57,746 bases of DNA from Chitinispirillales bacterium (lineage in GTDB: Bacteria; Fibrobacterota; Chitinivibrionia; Chitinivibrionales; Chitinispirillaceae), in the NCBI GenBank assembly GCA_031254105.1, contig JAIRVB010000032.1:1-57746 (forward strand), given 5' to 3'. Shown here piece by piece: positions 16,913-25,625 of this stretch (the first letter of the stretch is position 1; each line of letters starts with the position of its first letter). A program made the position numbers and the translations under genes. The notes under the pieces are model-generated. The model searched no databases, was not told the DNA's origin, and saw only the letters and a program-made list of their open reading frames with translations.

Positions 16913-17809
16913 ATGAGCGCCAAAAAATTATTACTAATCATGACAGCCGCAATTTTGGCGGGATGTGAGACCCCGTCAGGATGGCAGGACAGCAATTCCG
17001 GCGGTACTAATACGCTTACGGTACATGTGTATCCGGCCGGCGGCGGTTTAGTTGATACCGTGGGATCTGATAATGGATCCGGTACAAGAAATATCCGGTT
17101 GACAGCTGTACCGGATTCCGGTTATGAGTTTTTGGGCTGGCTTGGCAATGTGTCGTCGGATTCGTCAGATACCACCATTGTTTGCGTGGGCGGTGAATGC
17201 GGCAGCAAAACGGTTACCGCCATTTTTGTTGATAAAAGTTTTCGCGTACTAATAACGGGTGACATATTTAATAGTATCGGGAGGCTAGGATATTTATGGG
17301 ATACCAGAGATTTTCAGATGTACGTTACAATATTAATGCCGGATGGTAAGACGTGGATGATGCAGAATCTTAATTACAATGGTACCGGTTCCTGGTGTTT
17401 TGATGAGAGTTCCGCTTACTGTGAGACATACGGCAGACTTTACAATTGGGATGCCGCGGTGAAAGCTTGTCCTTCCGGCTGGCGTTTACCCACAGATCAG
17501 GAATGGACGGAACTGGGTATTTCTGTGGGAGGTAATATTGCCGGCAGGACACTTAGATCCCAACCCCCTGACTGGAATGGTACGAATGATTTTTTGTTTA
17601 CGGCATTGCCGGCAGGCGGCCGCGATGCCGCGGGTAATTTCTTCGGCCATCGTGACGGTTACTGGTGGACCGCTACGGAGAATGGAGGGGATTACGCGTT
17701 TACTCGTGAGATGACTACTGGCGATGATGGTTATATATGCAACAGCCACCTGTGCAAGAACAGCCGCGGCAAGGAGTTTGGTTTTTCGGTACGCTGTATC
17801 AGAAACTGA
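16913..17809 (+). CDS. FISUMP-domain lipoprotein
   Basis: The start is the ATG at 16913, with TTAGGAG about 11 bases upstream. The signal peptide ends in a lipobox (ILAGC, Cys about residue 18). Residues about 30-110 form an InlB-type B-repeat-like beta domain (YPAGGGLVDT, then SGYEFLGWLG). Residues about 135-298 are the Fibrobacter succinogenes major paralogous (FISUMP) domain: GKTWMMQNLNYN, YGRLYNWDAAVKACPSGWRL, PTDQEWTEL, YWWTATENG and FGFSVRCIRN. The protein is expected to be anchored in the outer membrane and exposed. Its biochemical role is unknown. This is the best phylogenetic marker in the window. Confidence 0.9.
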   Translation: MSAKKLLLIMTAAILAGCETPSGWQDSNSGGTNTLTVHVYPAGGGLVDTVGSDNGSGTRNIRLTAVPDSGYEFLGWLGNVSSDSSDTTIVCVGGECGSKTVTAIFVDKSFRVLITGDIFNSIGRLGYLWDTRDFQMYVTILMPDGKTWMMQNLNYNGTGSWCFDESSAYCETYGRLYNWDAAVKACPSGWRLPTDQEWTELGISVGGNIAGRTLRSQPPDWNGTNDFLFTALPAGGRDAAGNFFGHRDGYWWTATENGGDYAFTREMTTGDDGYICNSHLCKNSRGKEFGFSVRCIRN

Positions 17810-17833
17810 GCGAAGAGCGCGTGTGTAGATCAT

Positions 17834-17883
17834 GCCTAACGCAAAGCCGCTTCGTTCGGCGTTTTGCACAGATAGCGTTAAAC
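17834..17883 (-). other. attC-like integron recombination site
   Basis: Read on the minus strand this 50-base imperfect palindrome has GTTTAAC (RYYYAAC) at one end and GTTAGGC (GTTRRRY) at the other. Inner arms GCAAAACGCCG and CGGCTTTGC flank a 7-base loop, with an unpaired spacer in one arm. It begins two bases after the stop of the DUF2442 gene on the same strand, where an attC belongs in a gene cassette. No integrase is in the window. Confidence 0.55.
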
Positions 17884-17885
17884 AC

Positions 17886-18128
17886 CTAAGTAAAAATTGG
17901 TTTACTCTTCTTATATAAAACTTCGGGGTCTAAATCTATCCCGTTAGGCCATTCTATTGTATCAAAAGAAACTTTTACCATTTTGAAAAAATCGAGATCT
18001 TTTAATTTGCTAAATACACCAGTATTCAAATATGGTTTTACATCGAAAACCCTGACTTCCTTATTTTCAAAGGTAAGTTCAAGTTCATAATTATCTAACG
18101 TTTTTACTTTATTTACGGATAGATACAT
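17886..18128 (-). CDS. DUF2442 protein
   Basis: An 80-residue protein with the DUF2442 pattern: TLDNYELELTFENKEVRVFD, then a LKDLDFFKMVKVSFDTIEW core and GIDLDPEVLYKK at the end. DUF2442 genes usually follow DUF4160 genes, as here, and the pair is treated as a toxin-antitoxin-like module, with DUF2442 often the antitoxin candidate. It starts 11 bases after the DUF4160 stop and ends two bases from an attC-like site. A second, unrelated-looking DUF2442 gene is at 52399. Confidence 0.8.
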   Translation of the reverse strand: MYLSVNKVKTLDNYELELTFENKEVRVFDVKPYLNTGVFSKLKDLDFFKMVKVSFDTIEWPNGIDLDPEVLYKKSKPIFT

Positions 18129-18139
18129 ATTTTATTACC

Positions 18140-18406
18140 CTATTTTAAAGGTTCAATATTGTATGGGAGTTCTCCGTTTTGTGCCAATTCCCAATTAGCC
18201 AACAGTTCTTCTTTACGCAAAATTATCCATGCGGTAACTAATCGTTCTTTGTCTTTTGGTAAGTTACCCTCAGATTTTTCACCTGTCTTTATATTAAAAA
18301 TAGCTTTCTTCTTTTGATAATAAGCATGAATATGGGGTGGATTATGTTCCTTTTTTCCCAGATACATTCTTATCAGGATTCCATAAAACATTGAAATCGT
18401 AGGCAA
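18140..18406 (-). CDS. DUF4160 protein
   Basis: An 88-residue protein with the DUF4160 hallmarks: PTISMFYGILIRMY, EHNPPHIHAYYQ (the conserved PHxH motif) and a C-terminal LANWELAQNGE. The start is a TTG at 18406 preceded by a strong AGGAGAG, and the family N-terminus PTI fits this start. It forms an operon with the DUF2442 gene. Together with the attC-like site they look like an integron gene cassette inserted against the direction of its neighbours. Confidence 0.82.
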   Translation of the reverse strand: MPTISMFYGILIRMYLGKKEHNPPHIHAYYQKKKAIFNIKTGEKSEGNLPKDKERLVTAWIILRKEELLANWELAQNGELPYNIEPLK

Positions 18407-18711
18407 TTTTCTCTCCTGATATTTGTGGGCAATTTACGTTATTGTATAAAATAATATATGCGGCATTTCTCTTTATTTTTCTTTCATTCCTCACTGACGC
18501 CTGACTCTTTAATATATGTAATACCCATTCTACACATTTTCCCAAATATAATAAAAAATCGTCATTCAGGTATAGTACGCATTTTGTGTATCATCATTGC
18601 GTGTATCCAACTAACAGTACAAAATTAGAATGTTTTTCAGAGGGGGTTTATTTATGTCTTTTAATCTCAATCGGGTCTAATTCCTCGAAGCTTGCTTCGG
18701 GGTAGTTCATT

Positions 18712-18842
18712 TGAAAGATAAATTCACGGAAAAATTTTACACGTTCCAGTGCCGCAGGCACTAAGCCGCAATTTTCTATCCTCTACTAAAAAAACTTTTA
18801 AAAGTAACAGATTCATCTCCCTCAGGTGTTTAATAAGTAGGA
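18712..18842 (+). repeat. Leader repeat copy upstream of lipoprotein gene
   Basis: Contains a weak match to part A (18713-18728) and a good match to part B (18800-18842, CTCAGGTGTTTAATAAGTA) of the leader before the sigma factor at 13541. A small hairpin, AGTGCC-GCA-GGCACT, lies at 18748-18762. Part B ends about 110 bases before the lipoprotein start. Nothing else is recognisable in 18407-18953. Confidence 0.5.
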
Positions 18843-18953
18843 GCTGGTGTGTCGTAGTAAGTAATTTGCGCTCAAGAATACCGGGTTGCCAGGTTAAAAT
18901 GTAATGTGCTTCCATAATTTACCATCTATTTCCAAAACAAAAGGAGTCGCAGT

Positions 18954-20045
18954 ATGCAGGAATATGCTAACGGCAAGCTTAATCGCTTAGTCAGAGAGTG
19001 CATTGGGTCAAAGGTTTTAAGTGTAGCAGCCGCGTTGGCTTTTTCGGCGTTTATGCTTGCCGGATGCGGAATCGGCGATAATCCGGTGGAATCGGGCGGA
19101 AATAATACTCTGAAAAAATTCGCTGATGAAGCGGTAGAGTTTGACGAAAGATTGATACCCAGTTTTATGAATATGTGGGCGCAGGTTGTGAATGATAATG
19201 TGGTTCAGGTACTTTCTTTTGATAATGAAGATGAGATCTGTTTTGGCGATGATTGTCCTGGGTTTCTTCCCCCCAGCGAATACGTGCCTGTCACTTTGGC
19301 TCAAGTGGATTTTGCTTCCTCCAGCGGAAAACCCATTTTTACCGGATCATGCTATACCGTTGGAGACAGTGTGCTTCATATTGTCAGGTCAGGTATGGCG
19401 GATATGGTGTTTAATTATACGTTGTCCGGTAACGGTCAGGTCTTAACATTGTCTGATAAGGCGGAAACGGTGACGCAATTTACACAAATGAATATCATAA
19501 CGTATATATTTCAATTTAATATTAGATTTGATATTGAAGAGGAATTGATAGGCAATGGAGCGAGTCTGGATTTTAATATCGCTTATGAACAGTACTCCGG
19601 CATCTATGGCTATTGGGGTTTGTGGTATCCAACAAATGGTAATTCCAACAGAGAGTGGGTTTTCTCATGGTCTGATTATGGGGACGTTAGGGTGCCGGTG
19701 TTATCAATATCAGACGAAGACATTTCAACCGAATGGGATTACTATTGTTTTACAAATGCTGATGTAAATGTTATTCCGGCCAACCGTAGTTCCGGGGAAT
19801 TATATCTCATAAACATGTTCAGAGGCGATACGCTTTTTGTTTACACATATGAAATATCAGATGATATTTTAACATTGACCGACAAGAACACAGATGAGGT
19901 GATAACATTGTCAAAACATAAAACATCATCAATAAGGCAGCGCGGCAGACAATTGTCAAAAAGCGCGGGAGGAACTGCTGGAGGCGTCAGAAGCGGCAAT
20001 TCGGCCATAACTTCAATGAAATCACTGCTCAATAAGAAAAAATAG
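18954..20045 (+). CDS. Exported lipoprotein of unknown function
   Basis: A 363-residue protein whose ATG is preceded by AAAGGAG. A long signal region ends in the lipobox FMLAGC (Cys about 38), so it should be lipid-anchored. The mature part appears to hold two related beta-rich modules: the first about 60-190 (containing GDSVLHIVRSGMADMVFNYT, LTLSDKAETVTQF), the second about 210-330 (LYLINMFRGDTLFVYTYEIS, LTLTDKNTDEVITLS). This suggests an internal duplication of a lipocalin-like or 'NSDGTY' type fold. No family name can be given. It opens the second part of the exported-protein cluster and shares an upstream repeat with the ECF sigma operon. Confidence 0.7.
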   Translation: MQEYANGKLNRLVRECIGSKVLSVAAALAFSAFMLAGCGIGDNPVESGGNNTLKKFADEAVEFDERLIPSFMNMWAQVVNDNVVQVLSFDNEDEICFGDDCPGFLPPSEYVPVTLAQVDFASSSGKPIFTGSCYTVGDSVLHIVRSGMADMVFNYTLSGNGQVLTLSDKAETVTQFTQMNIITYIFQFNIRFDIEEELIGNGASLDFNIAYEQYSGIYGYWGLWYPTNGNSNREWVFSWSDYGDVRVPVLSISDEDISTEWDYYCFTNADVNVIPANRSSGELYLINMFRGDTLFVYTYEISDDILTLTDKNTDEVITLSKHKTSSIRQRGRQLSKSAGGTAGGVRSGNSAITSMKSLLNKKK

Positions 20046-20052
20046 CATATCA

Positions 20053-20080
20053 GGGCGCGGTAAACCGCGCCCTTCAATTT
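20053..20080 (+). terminator. Rho-independent terminator after lipoprotein gene
   Basis: Perfect 8-bp stem GGGCGCGG-TAAA-CCGCGCCC (20053-20072) followed by TTCAATTT, starting eight bases after the stop. The remainder up to 20398 shows no gene. Confidence 0.8.
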
Positions 20081-20398
20081 AGTAATAGTCAACAAATAAA
20101 CACATAACTTTTTATCTGGTGAATCGGCCGTATACCGGTTTTTGTCTTAATATTTTTCTCAACTATACAATTATGAGATACTGTATTCATCATGAGTACA
20201 TTTTTTCGGCTTTTTGAAGGTACGGTAGAAGGTATTTCCGTTTTTTTGTTCCGTTTACTGTAGATTATACATAGTAGGATAATTAAGTTGTTTCAGATTT
20301 AATAATGAGTTTGACATGAGGGTATAGCTTATTGTCAAGAATATCGCCGGAAACAATTATCAATCAAATATTCACAATCAGCGGCAGGAGGATGGTTT

Positions 20399-22030
20399 AT
20401 GTCTGTTTTCAAAAAAATGACAGGAGACGCGAGGCGGTACAGACACAGCAGGAATTTCAACCCCTTGTCAAAAGCAGTATCGGCGGCGTTTTTCGGAACG
20501 CTTATTTTGGCTGCGGTGTTTACGGTAAACGCACGGAGCATAGATGAACCGTCCCCATGCCCGTTCGTACCGTACGACTTAAAGAGTTGTCCGCCTAAGG
20601 TGGACGAATTGTACATACCGATATCCTCGTTCGATGATCTTCGCAAGATCGGAAACCATCCGTGCTATCCGTTGAACGGATACTACCATCTGACAAACAA
20701 CATCGACGCGTCGGAGAGCCAGGAGTTATACGGTGGCAAGGGGTTTATACCCATCGGTATGACAGCGCCCGAATATATCACCAATTGCGGTATAGATATA
20801 GATCCTCCGTCCCCCAGCCCGTTTACCGGCGTATTTGACGGCAAGGGCTACGTTATAAAAAACCTCTACATCAACCGCCCAGATGAGGACGGTATGGGGC
20901 TGTTCTGGAGCGTGGGCCTTGTGTACAGCGAAAAGGGCCCCCCCAAGGAGGAGGGCCCCGTTAGGCCTATGACGACGTTAGTCGCTAATCTCGGCATTGA
21001 AGTGAGTGTGATTATCGGAAAGACGCGCGTAGGCGGGTTGGCGGGCAGTAACGGCGGGAACATCTACCGCAGTTATGTCGTGTCTACCCCTATAGCTTGC
21101 CCCAACGTCAGGGAGAGTTTTATTGAGGGACGCGTAGGAATGGCCGGCGGATTAGTCGGTTACAACACCGGCTTAGTCTCGGAGTCGTTCTCCGGGATAA
21201 GTGTTGTGGGCGGACAATCGCTATTAGATTACGTTTATCCGGATCAGCCGCCGCCGGAGCCTCACATAAACCACAGCGTCGGCGGTTTAGTAGGATACAG
21301 TGCGCAGATGACCGGCATCGCAAATTGCTACGCGACGGGAAGCGTGTTCGGATTATCTTATGTCGGCGGGCTGGTAGGTTATGCTCAAAATACATGCGTG
21401 CTGTGCGATTGGGTGTTCGTACCTATTGTCAACAGTTACGCCGTTGTAGACGCGGTATGGTTCGTAGGCGGTTGGAAGGGGATCATGCCCGGCGGCGGTG
21501 TAGTAGGCAATACAGTCAATCATTGCCAACTTGGGCATTTTTGTAATGATCCCATCAATGACCATGGCAACTACTGGAATCTCACTAGATCGCCAAACAG
21601 CGTTTCACTTATAGGTACCGGCAAAACCTCCGCCGAGATGATGTCGCGGGCGACATTCGCGGGGTGGGATTTTGATAACATATGGAAGATAGACGAGGGC
21701 CGCGGTTATCCAACGCTTCGCGGCATAAATTACGGCGGCAGCGTCAGCGTTTCCCACTCTCACTCAAGCCGCCACAGCGCAAACGCGATGATGCCGTCTA
21801 TATCGGTAAGAGGCAGGACGCTGAATATTAAGATGCCGGCATCGGTACAATTGTCATCCAATACGCCCCTGCAAGTTCGCGTGATAGACATGCGCGGCAA
21901 AACGATCCTCTCCCGCAATGTTATAGGCGGCGGCGCTGTTCCGCTGTCAAAAGTCCCTGCGGGGCGGTACGTTGTGGATGTGAGACGGTTGGGGGCAAGA
22001 GTGAGCAGTACGACAGTTACGGTTAAATAA
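20399..22030 (+). CDS. GLUG-repeat surface protein with C-terminal sorting domain
   Basis: A 543-residue exported protein; the ATG has GGAGG about nine bases upstream. An N-terminal signal peptide (hydrophobic core AAFFGTLILAAVFTV) precedes a segment typical of GLUG proteins (NGYYHLTNNIDAS, FTGVFDGKGYVIKNLYI). At least four GLUG motifs follow (GGLAGSNGGNI, GGLVGYNTG, GGLVGYSA, GGLVGYAQ). The last 70 residues (QVRVIDMRGKTILSRNV, VPAGRYVVDVRR) match the type IX secretion-type C-terminal sorting domain. The protein is probably displayed or released at the cell surface. A similar tail ends the LRR protein at 23075. Confidence 0.82.
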   Translation: MSVFKKMTGDARRYRHSRNFNPLSKAVSAAFFGTLILAAVFTVNARSIDEPSPCPFVPYDLKSCPPKVDELYIPISSFDDLRKIGNHPCYPLNGYYHLTNNIDASESQELYGGKGFIPIGMTAPEYITNCGIDIDPPSPSPFTGVFDGKGYVIKNLYINRPDEDGMGLFWSVGLVYSEKGPPKEEGPVRPMTTLVANLGIEVSVIIGKTRVGGLAGSNGGNIYRSYVVSTPIACPNVRESFIEGRVGMAGGLVGYNTGLVSESFSGISVVGGQSLLDYVYPDQPPPEPHINHSVGGLVGYSAQMTGIANCYATGSVFGLSYVGGLVGYAQNTCVLCDWVFVPIVNSYAVVDAVWFVGGWKGIMPGGGVVGNTVNHCQLGHFCNDPINDHGNYWNLTRSPNSVSLIGTGKTSAEMMSRATFAGWDFDNIWKIDEGRGYPTLRGINYGGSVSVSHSHSSRHSANAMMPSISVRGRTLNIKMPASVQLSSNTPLQVRVIDMRGKTILSRNVIGGGAVPLSKVPAGRYVVDVRRLGARVSSTTVTVK

Positions 22031-22127
22031 CAGCTGGAGTTAATAATTAATGGGGTATCATACTAATGAGTATCGCGCGTACCCAATCTTAACGAATAAC
22101 TTAAGTCTTTACGTAAGGAGAATCCGA

Positions 22128-22976
22128 ATGACCGGAAAGATTGCAATTTGCTTAGCGGTGTTTGCCGCGGGTACTGTTTTTATGGGTTGCAATGAAAGCC
22201 CCGTATCGTCTGACGGCGGTATATCCCCATCTGCCGCCCGCGAAAATACGGAGGTTTTCACCGGTGAGTGGGATGTAGAGACAGGAGGAGATGGTGCGCA
22301 GACAGTGGTACATATTTTTAATTCCGATGGAACATATACGCGGGAATCCGATGGATCAAGAAAGTATACTTACGAAATTGTTAACGATTCAATCATGGTT
22401 CTTGAATCGGTTGGCGAAACTGAATACCGGATCTCCGATGAGGGCAGGAAAATATCTGTATACCCAATCAGGTATTGTGACAGGAATCCGGCAGTAAGAG
22501 TACGTGACAGCAGCCGCTGTGATTTTGTAATGAGGAAACGTGAGCATCATAAAACTGATTGGGGGAAACACCAATTTGTCGGCGTTTGGAGAGGCGGCGG
22601 CTGGACATCAGGCAGCGGTTTTGTTTATGAGGATTATTATCTCTTTAATTCTGATGGAACATATTTGATATACAGTTACCACAAGGAAACATTTGACAGC
22701 CGCTATTCAATATTCACTGCTTATTCGCCGGACAGCCTGATTGTGGAAATGCTTATGGATGGGAGGCTTGGCAAAGGGAATGATTACTATAGAGTTAGCG
22801 ATCCAAACCAGACTTTGTCGCTTGGCTATGTTTTGCAGTGTCAAATACCGCCTTGTCCGGTAGATTATTTCAGATATAACTATCAATTATCATCCGACAG
22901 GAAAACGCTGCTTCTATCAAGATATATAGAGGGTCATAATGAGTGGGAGAGAAAGACGCTGAGAAAACTGTTATAG
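22128..22976 (+). CDS. Exported lipoprotein with two similar domains
   Basis: A 282-residue lipoprotein. The ATG at 22128 is chosen because AAGGAG lies just upstream and a classic signal peptide with lipobox VFMGC follows. Two modules repeat the pattern 'G.W....(V/Y)..(I/L)FNSDGTY': HIFNSDGTYTRES near residue 65 and YLFNSDGTYLIYS near residue 175. Each is followed by 'Y.I..DS(I/L)(M/I)(V).E'. This lipocalin-like architecture is common in Bacteroidetes- and Fibrobacter-type lipoproteins of unknown role. Confidence 0.72.
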   Translation: MTGKIAICLAVFAAGTVFMGCNESPVSSDGGISPSAARENTEVFTGEWDVETGGDGAQTVVHIFNSDGTYTRESDGSRKYTYEIVNDSIMVLESVGETEYRISDEGRKISVYPIRYCDRNPAVRVRDSSRCDFVMRKREHHKTDWGKHQFVGVWRGGGWTSGSGFVYEDYYLFNSDGTYLIYSYHKETFDSRYSIFTAYSPDSLIVEMLMDGRLGKGNDYYRVSDPNQTLSLGYVLQCQIPPCPVDYFRYNYQLSSDRKTLLLSRYIEGHNEWERKTLRKLL

Positions 22977-23002
22977 TTTACACGTGATCAGTTACTGTTG
23001 AC

Positions 23003-23030
23003 GGGCGTGGAGGACTCGCGCCCATTTTGT
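23003..23030 (+). terminator. Possible terminator
   Basis: GGGCG and CGCCC (23003-23007, 23019-23023) close an 11-base loop, followed by ATTTTGT, shortly after the lipoprotein stop. Confidence 0.4.
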
Positions 23031-23074
23031 ATGAAAAGGTTTTCAAAAAAGCAGGTTCTCTTTAAGGAGGAATG

Positions 23075-24358
23075 ATGAGAAGATTTTTTGCTGCTTTATT
23101 AATGACGGCGGCAATGACGTCTGCGGTTTGGGCGCAGGTAGCGATGCCGGCTTATCATCCAGTGGATTCTGCGGTGATATGCGCATTGATTGAAAATAAC
23201 GGGTTGACATGGAATAAAAACAATCCGGGGAATTGGCCTGTTTCCGGTACGAATGGTTTTGTCCGTTGGAACAGCTCCTACCTTAAGCGTATTACTCATT
23301 TTTCCGCTCCTCGCGGAATATTAACAGGTGATGCTTCTTTTGAGGGATTGGACGAACTGATATATCTGTCTTTATACGACAATCAACTGACTTCACTGAC
23401 TTTACCGGGCGGTACGCGGTTAGATTCTTTAGATGTCCGCGATAACCAGCTTACTTCAATTGATGTATCAAAGAATACGGGGTTGAAATGGCTGTTGTGC
23501 GGCAACAATCCGATAACTGAGCTTGATGTGTCTAATAATACGGCGTTAAGGGAACTGGGTATTGAAAACAGTCAGTTGACTGCGTTGGACGTGTCAAAGA
23601 ATACGGCGTTAACATCGCTGAATTGCTCCAACAACCAACTGGCCGCGCTTGACGTATCCAAAAACACGGCATTGGTAACACTGTATTGCAACGTCAACCG
23701 CCTGACTACGCTTGACGTATCCAAAAACACGGGGTTAAAAACACTGTCTTGCGCCAACAACTGGCTGACCTCGCTGGATTTGACAGGACTGAATTTGACT
23801 CAATTTTGGGGGCAGTCTCAATTTTTTGGCAGTACGCATGAAGAAGACGCAAAATTCACGCTCATCCTGACGAATGCAGGAGATCCGCCTATTGCGCTGA
23901 ATGTGTATACTCTCGCTATTCCACTGAATTCGCCAACGTTTACGTATGCGACTTATAATGGCGGTATTACTTATGAAAACGGTATTCTTATGACTATTGA
24001 TAATTCGATAGCGTCAGTAGAGTTTACTGTTCAAACGGGTGTTCCGGGCAGAGAATTGAGCGGTGTAATGAATTTCATTTATTCGTATGACCTTGTGTCC
24101 ATAACGTCAAAAACTAACCGCCGGATAAGTTCCAAAACTCCTTTTGTAAATGTAACAGGCCGTACGCTGAACATAAAGTCATTCTCACTGAACGCGGTTT
24201 CACAGGTTAGGGTGATAGATACAAAGGGCAGAACTTTACGAACATTCAATTTGGCGGGCAGCGCCTGTTTACCGCTTGCCGGCATACCGGCTGGCCGGTA
24301 CTTTGTGGAGGTGCGTCAAAACGGTAACCGCGTTACTTCGGGATTTGTTTTGAGGTAG
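23075..24358 (+). CDS. Leucine-rich repeat surface protein with sorting tail
   Basis: About 427 residues. The second of two adjacent ATGs (23075) is preferred: GGAGG ends only one base before the first. A signal peptide ends at AVWAQ. From about residue 90 to 230 there are five or more 21-residue repeats of the form LxxLDVSKNTxLxxLxCxNNx, encoded by near-identical 63-bp units that repeat GACGTATCCAAAAACACGG. The final 65 residues (QVRVIDTKGRTLRTFNL, IPAGRYFVEVRQNGNRV) form a C-terminal sorting domain like that of the GLUG protein. The protein is likely surface-exposed and may mediate adhesion. The DNA repeats make it prone to copy-number variation. Confidence 0.85.
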   Translation: MRRFFAALLMTAAMTSAVWAQVAMPAYHPVDSAVICALIENNGLTWNKNNPGNWPVSGTNGFVRWNSSYLKRITHFSAPRGILTGDASFEGLDELIYLSLYDNQLTSLTLPGGTRLDSLDVRDNQLTSIDVSKNTGLKWLLCGNNPITELDVSNNTALRELGIENSQLTALDVSKNTALTSLNCSNNQLAALDVSKNTALVTLYCNVNRLTTLDVSKNTGLKTLSCANNWLTSLDLTGLNLTQFWGQSQFFGSTHEEDAKFTLILTNAGDPPIALNVYTLAIPLNSPTFTYATYNGGITYENGILMTIDNSIASVEFTVQTGVPGRELSGVMNFIYSYDLVSITSKTNRRISSKTPFVNVTGRTLNIKSFSLNAVSQVRVIDTKGRTLRTFNLAGSACLPLAGIPAGRYFVEVRQNGNRVTSGFVLR

Positions 24359-24436
24359 ACGGATAATAAAATAATATTTTGATGGAAGCGTACTGAAATT
24401 TTTCAAAACTTATTTTGTTGATAAAGAGGACAATTC

Positions 24437-25105
24437 GTGTTTAAAAAAACATTATGTTTCGCAATTGCTTTTGGGGTGGTATTACCAGTGTCCGCGCTTG
24501 ATATGAGCGCGGGTATTTATGGTAAGTATGGTTTAGGTTTTACCAATATGGGTAAATATATAGTGTGTGGTATTTTACCACATGAATTACCACATGAAGT
24601 AGGGTCGAAACAATTAACTGTGGTTGGCGGATTCGGCGGATTTTTTGATATAACTTACGCTGAAGTCAATCTTGGTATAAGTTTTGACCGTACAGACAAC
24701 TTGGAGGGCGGTTGCCTGGGGTGCGGTATAGGCGGCGCTTCCGGTATATTTTTTGACATCAGCGCGTCAGGTAAATATCCTGTCAATCTTGGAGGCGTGA
24801 CCCTGTTTCCGTTGACCGGCTTCACATATTCATTGTGCATGTCAATAAAACATGATCATGACGACATCCATTATGACAACGGCGAGGATTTCGATGAGGC
24901 TGTTGGTTTTAATAGCCGTTTTTTTATCAATCTTGGCGGCGGTATGGACATTCCTCTAAATGAAAAGATGTTCATACGCCCCGCAGTTATGTACAATCTC
25001 GGTTTCCCCAGTAAGAGAACAAGAGAAGTCTTCGAATATAATGAAACAAGCGCGCCTCTAACTCATGGTTTCAGAATCAAAATTAGTCTGGGTTTCGGAA
25101 TTTGA
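24437..25105 (+). CDS. Outer-membrane beta-barrel protein
   Basis: A 222-residue protein beginning at a GTG with GAGGA upstream. A signal peptide (FKKTLCFAIAFGVVLPVSALD) precedes alternating Gly/aromatic strands (GIYGKYGLGFTNMG, GGFGGFFDITYAEVNLGISF, PLTGFTYSLCMSI, FFINLGGGMDIP). It ends in a strand terminating in aromatic-hydrophobic residues (FRIKISLGFGI), as in small OmpX/OmpW-like barrels. No specific family recognised. A truncated duplicate follows at 25172 with a similar leader, so this gene was tandemly duplicated. Confidence 0.75.
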   Translation: MFKKTLCFAIAFGVVLPVSALDMSAGIYGKYGLGFTNMGKYIVCGILPHELPHEVGSKQLTVVGGFGGFFDITYAEVNLGISFDRTDNLEGGCLGCGIGGASGIFFDISASGKYPVNLGGVTLFPLTGFTYSLCMSIKHDHDDIHYDNGEDFDEAVGFNSRFFINLGGGMDIPLNEKMFIRPAVMYNLGFPSKRTREVFEYNETSAPLTHGFRIKISLGFGI

Positions 25106-25171
25106 TTGTTTGTTACCCAAAGATTATATTGAATTTTTTATAGTTTTATTTTGTTGACAGAGGGATAAATA

Positions 25172-25437
25172 ATGTTTAAAAAAGCATTATGTTTCGCGAT
25201 TGCGTTTGGGGTGGTATCACCGGTATCCGCGCTTGATATTAGCATGGGTATTTACGGTAAACACGGTTTAGATTTCAGCCGCAGCGCTTACTATGGTTAC
25301 GATGGTGTGGATATGAGTGTGGTTTTCCCAGCAAGGAAACCAGTGACCTTTTTAAAGAATATGGTGAAGCGAGAGCGCCTCTCACTCATGGCTTCAGAAT
25401 CAAAATTGGTTTGGGTGGAAAAGGAATAGAGTTTTAA
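25172..25437 (+). pseudogene. Deleted, frameshifted duplicate of the barrel protein gene
   Basis: The first 50 codons repeat the preceding gene (FKKALCFAIAFGVVSPVSAL, GIYGKHGLDF). About 130 internal codons are then missing. The end of the parent gene reappears in another frame: FPSKETSDLFKEYGEARAPL, then THGFRIKIGLGGKG, with TAA at 25435. The in-phase reading gives only an 85-residue product with an unrelated tail (stop at 25429). About 25 bases of leader are duplicated too. Confidence 0.85.
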
Positions 25438-25625
25438 GTTTGCGGAGAGGAACAATAACCTCCGCCGGGGGGGCGCTATGGCAGACCTTTTCAGTTGGTA
25501 AACTATACATACAAATAAGACTCACCGCGTTTTTTGATACCACGCCCGCGTTTCTATTGACGCTTATGCGGCAAGAGTGTATAATTTATAAGTGTAGTGA
25601 AACTAACTTTAAAAGGAATTGCGTT

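Noticed and set aside
23460-23770. CRISPR-like array
   Set aside because: The 63-bp periodic units lie in frame inside an LRR gene and have no unique spacers.
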